Notes under the pieces: generated by a model | Seen by the model: the letters and a program-made list of their open reading frames with translations, nothing else | Told to the model about the DNA's origin: nothing | Databases searched by the model: none | Source: Limimaricola sp041580155 | GTDB taxonomy: Bacteria > Pseudomonadota > Alphaproteobacteria > Rhodobacterales > Rhodobacteraceae | NCBI GenBank assembly: GCA_041580155.1 | Contig: JBFGEI010000219.1 | Location: 1 to 5,585 of the forward strand | Reading direction: 5' to 3' | DNA: 5,585 nt | Position numbers and translations under genes: made by a program | Part shown: positions 4,557 to 5,585 of the stretch, piece by piece | Layout of the letters: every line of letters starts with the position of its first letter | How positions within the stretch are numbered: position 1 is the stretch's first letter

Positions 4557-5585
4557 ATGTCCTCCCTGCACGCCATCCGTCCCTGGCGCGAGATCGCGCG
4601 CCGCAAGTCCCGTCAGATCATGGTCGGCAACGTGCCGGTCGGCGGCGGCGCGCCGATCTCGGTGCAGACCATGACCAACACCGCGACCACCGATGTCGCC
4701 GGGACGCTCGACCAGATCCGCCGCGCCGCCGACGCCGGCGCCGACATCGTCCGGGTCTCGACCCCCGACGAGGACAGCACGCGGGCGCTGCGCGCGATCT
4801 GCGCCGAAAGCCCGGTGCCGATCGTCGCCGACATCCATTTCCACTACAAGCGCGCCATCGAGGCCGCCGAGGCGGGGGCCGCCTGCCTGCGGATCAACCC
4901 GGGCAACATCGGCGATTCCAAGCGCGTCGCCGAGGTGGTGCGGGCAGCGCGCGACCATGGCTGCTCGATCCGGATCGGGGTCAACGCCGGCTCGCTCGAG
5001 CGGCACCTGCTCGAGAAATACGCCGAGCCGTGCCCCGACGCGATGGTCGAGAGCGGCATGGACCACATCAAGCTTCTGCAGGACCAGGACTTCCACGAGT
5101 TCAAGATCTCGGTGAAGGCCTCGGACGTGTTCCTCGCCGCCGCAGCCTACCAGCAGCTGGCCGATGCCACCGACGCGCCGATCCACCTTGGCATCACCGA
5201 GGCCGGTGGTTTGATGTCGGGCACCATCAAGTCGGCGATCGGCATGGGCAACCTGCTGTGGTCCGGCATCGGCGACACGATCCGGGTCAGCCTGTCGGCC
5301 GATCCGGTCGAAGAGGTGAAGGTCGGCTTCGAGATGCTGAAGTCGCTCGGGCTGCGCCATCGCGGCGTCAACATCATCTCCTGCCCGTCCTGCGCACGGC
5401 AGGGCTTCGACGTGATCAAGACCGTCGAGGCGCTGGAAAAGCGGCTCGAGCACATCAAGACGCCGATGTCGCTGTCGATCATCGGCTGCGTCGTGAACGG
5501 CCCTGGCGAGGCGCTGATGACCGATGTCGGCTTCACCGGTGGCGGGGCCGGAAACGGCATGGTCTATCTTGCCGGCAAGCAAAGC
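4557..5585 (+). CDS. ispG: 4-hydroxy-3-methylbut-2-enyl diphosphate synthase (IspG/GcpE), 3' end cut by window
   Basis: IspG converts 2-C-methyl-D-erythritol 2,4-cyclodiphosphate to HMBPP in the MEP isoprenoid pathway, using a [4Fe-4S] cluster fed by flavodoxin or ferredoxin. The frame is open from ATG 4557 to the last base, giving 343 residues, and E. coli IspG (372 aa) suggests roughly 30 are missing. The N-terminal TIM-barrel signatures are visible: SVQTMTNTATTD near 35-46, IVADIHFHY (89-97) and LRINPGNIGD (111-120). The C-terminal iron-sulfur domain has C276 and C279 in ISCPSCARQGFD, C311 in IIGCVVNGPGEA and E318, matching E. coli C270, C273, C305 and E312 with a constant offset of six. 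The start is supported by GAAAGG 5 nt upstream. It follows rodZ by 54 bases on the same strand, so cotranscription is likely. No key residue is missing in the visible part. Confidence 0.97.
   Translation, partial: MSSLHAIRPWREIARRKSRQIMVGNVPVGGGAPISVQTMTNTATTDVAGTLDQIRRAADAGADIVRVSTPDEDSTRALRAICAESPVPIVADIHFHYKRAIEAAEAGAACLRINPGNIGDSKRVAEVVRAARDHGCSIRIGVNAGSLERHLLEKYAEPCPDAMVESGMDHIKLLQDQDFHEFKISVKASDVFLAAAAYQQLADATDAPIHLGITEAGGLMSGTIKSAIGMGNLLWSGIGDTIRVSLSADPVEEVKVGFEMLKSLGLRHRGVNIISCPSCARQGFDVIKTVEALEKRLEHIKTPMSLSIIGCVVNGPGEALMTDVGFTGGGAGNGMVYLAGKQS

Noticed and set aside
3114..5582. An 822-codon open frame on the minus strand across rodZ and ispG
   Set aside because: It covers two clearly identified plus-strand genes and runs through the gap between them. 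Its composition is dominated by Arg/Gly/His/Asp with no family motif. G+C-rich third positions keep the antisense frame free of stops.

Overview
The window looks like an ordinary stretch of chromosome from a G+C-rich alphaproteobacterium, most likely of the Rhodobacter/Paracoccus group (Rhodobacterales). Three things suggest this: a short-form 5-aminolevulinate synthase very close to what I recall of Rhodobacter capsulatus HemA, the strong G/C bias at third codon positions, and a RodZ-IspG gene pair. I see no insertion sequence, phage gene, CRISPR array or sign of recent transfer.

Layout, left to right. A complete tRNA-Asp(GUC) gene with encoded CCA lies at 6-82 (+). After a short convergent spacer with two hairpins comes an M20-family dipeptidase on the minus strand (221-1597). 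A divergent control region (1598-1837) separates it from hemA (1838-3067, +). This region holds a candidate hemA promoter, a RegA/PrrA-like site, a 10-bp direct repeat, and an inverted repeat just in front of the peptidase gene. After a 118-base spacer with two more hairpins comes a RodZ-type protein (3186-4502, +): a cytoplasmic helix-turn-helix domain, one membrane span, a long Pro/Ala/Asp-rich linker and a DUF4115 domain. A 54-base spacer containing a strong GC hairpin leads into ispG (4557 to the right edge, +), which is open at its 3' end.

How the genes fit together. HemA makes 5-aminolevulinate, the first committed precursor of heme and, where present, bacteriochlorophyll. IspG carries out the next-to-last step of the MEP isoprenoid pathway. 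RodZ links MreB to the membrane in cell-shape control. RodZ directly upstream of IspG is also the order in E. coli, so the pair is an old neighbourhood rather than a new system. The peptidase probably recycles or degrades peptides in the cytoplasm and is transcribed independently.

I did not find a previously undescribed system. The observations most worth checking are regulatory: the hemA control region, the palindrome in front of the peptidase gene, and two GC-rich hairpins with the same arm sequence at different gene ends.
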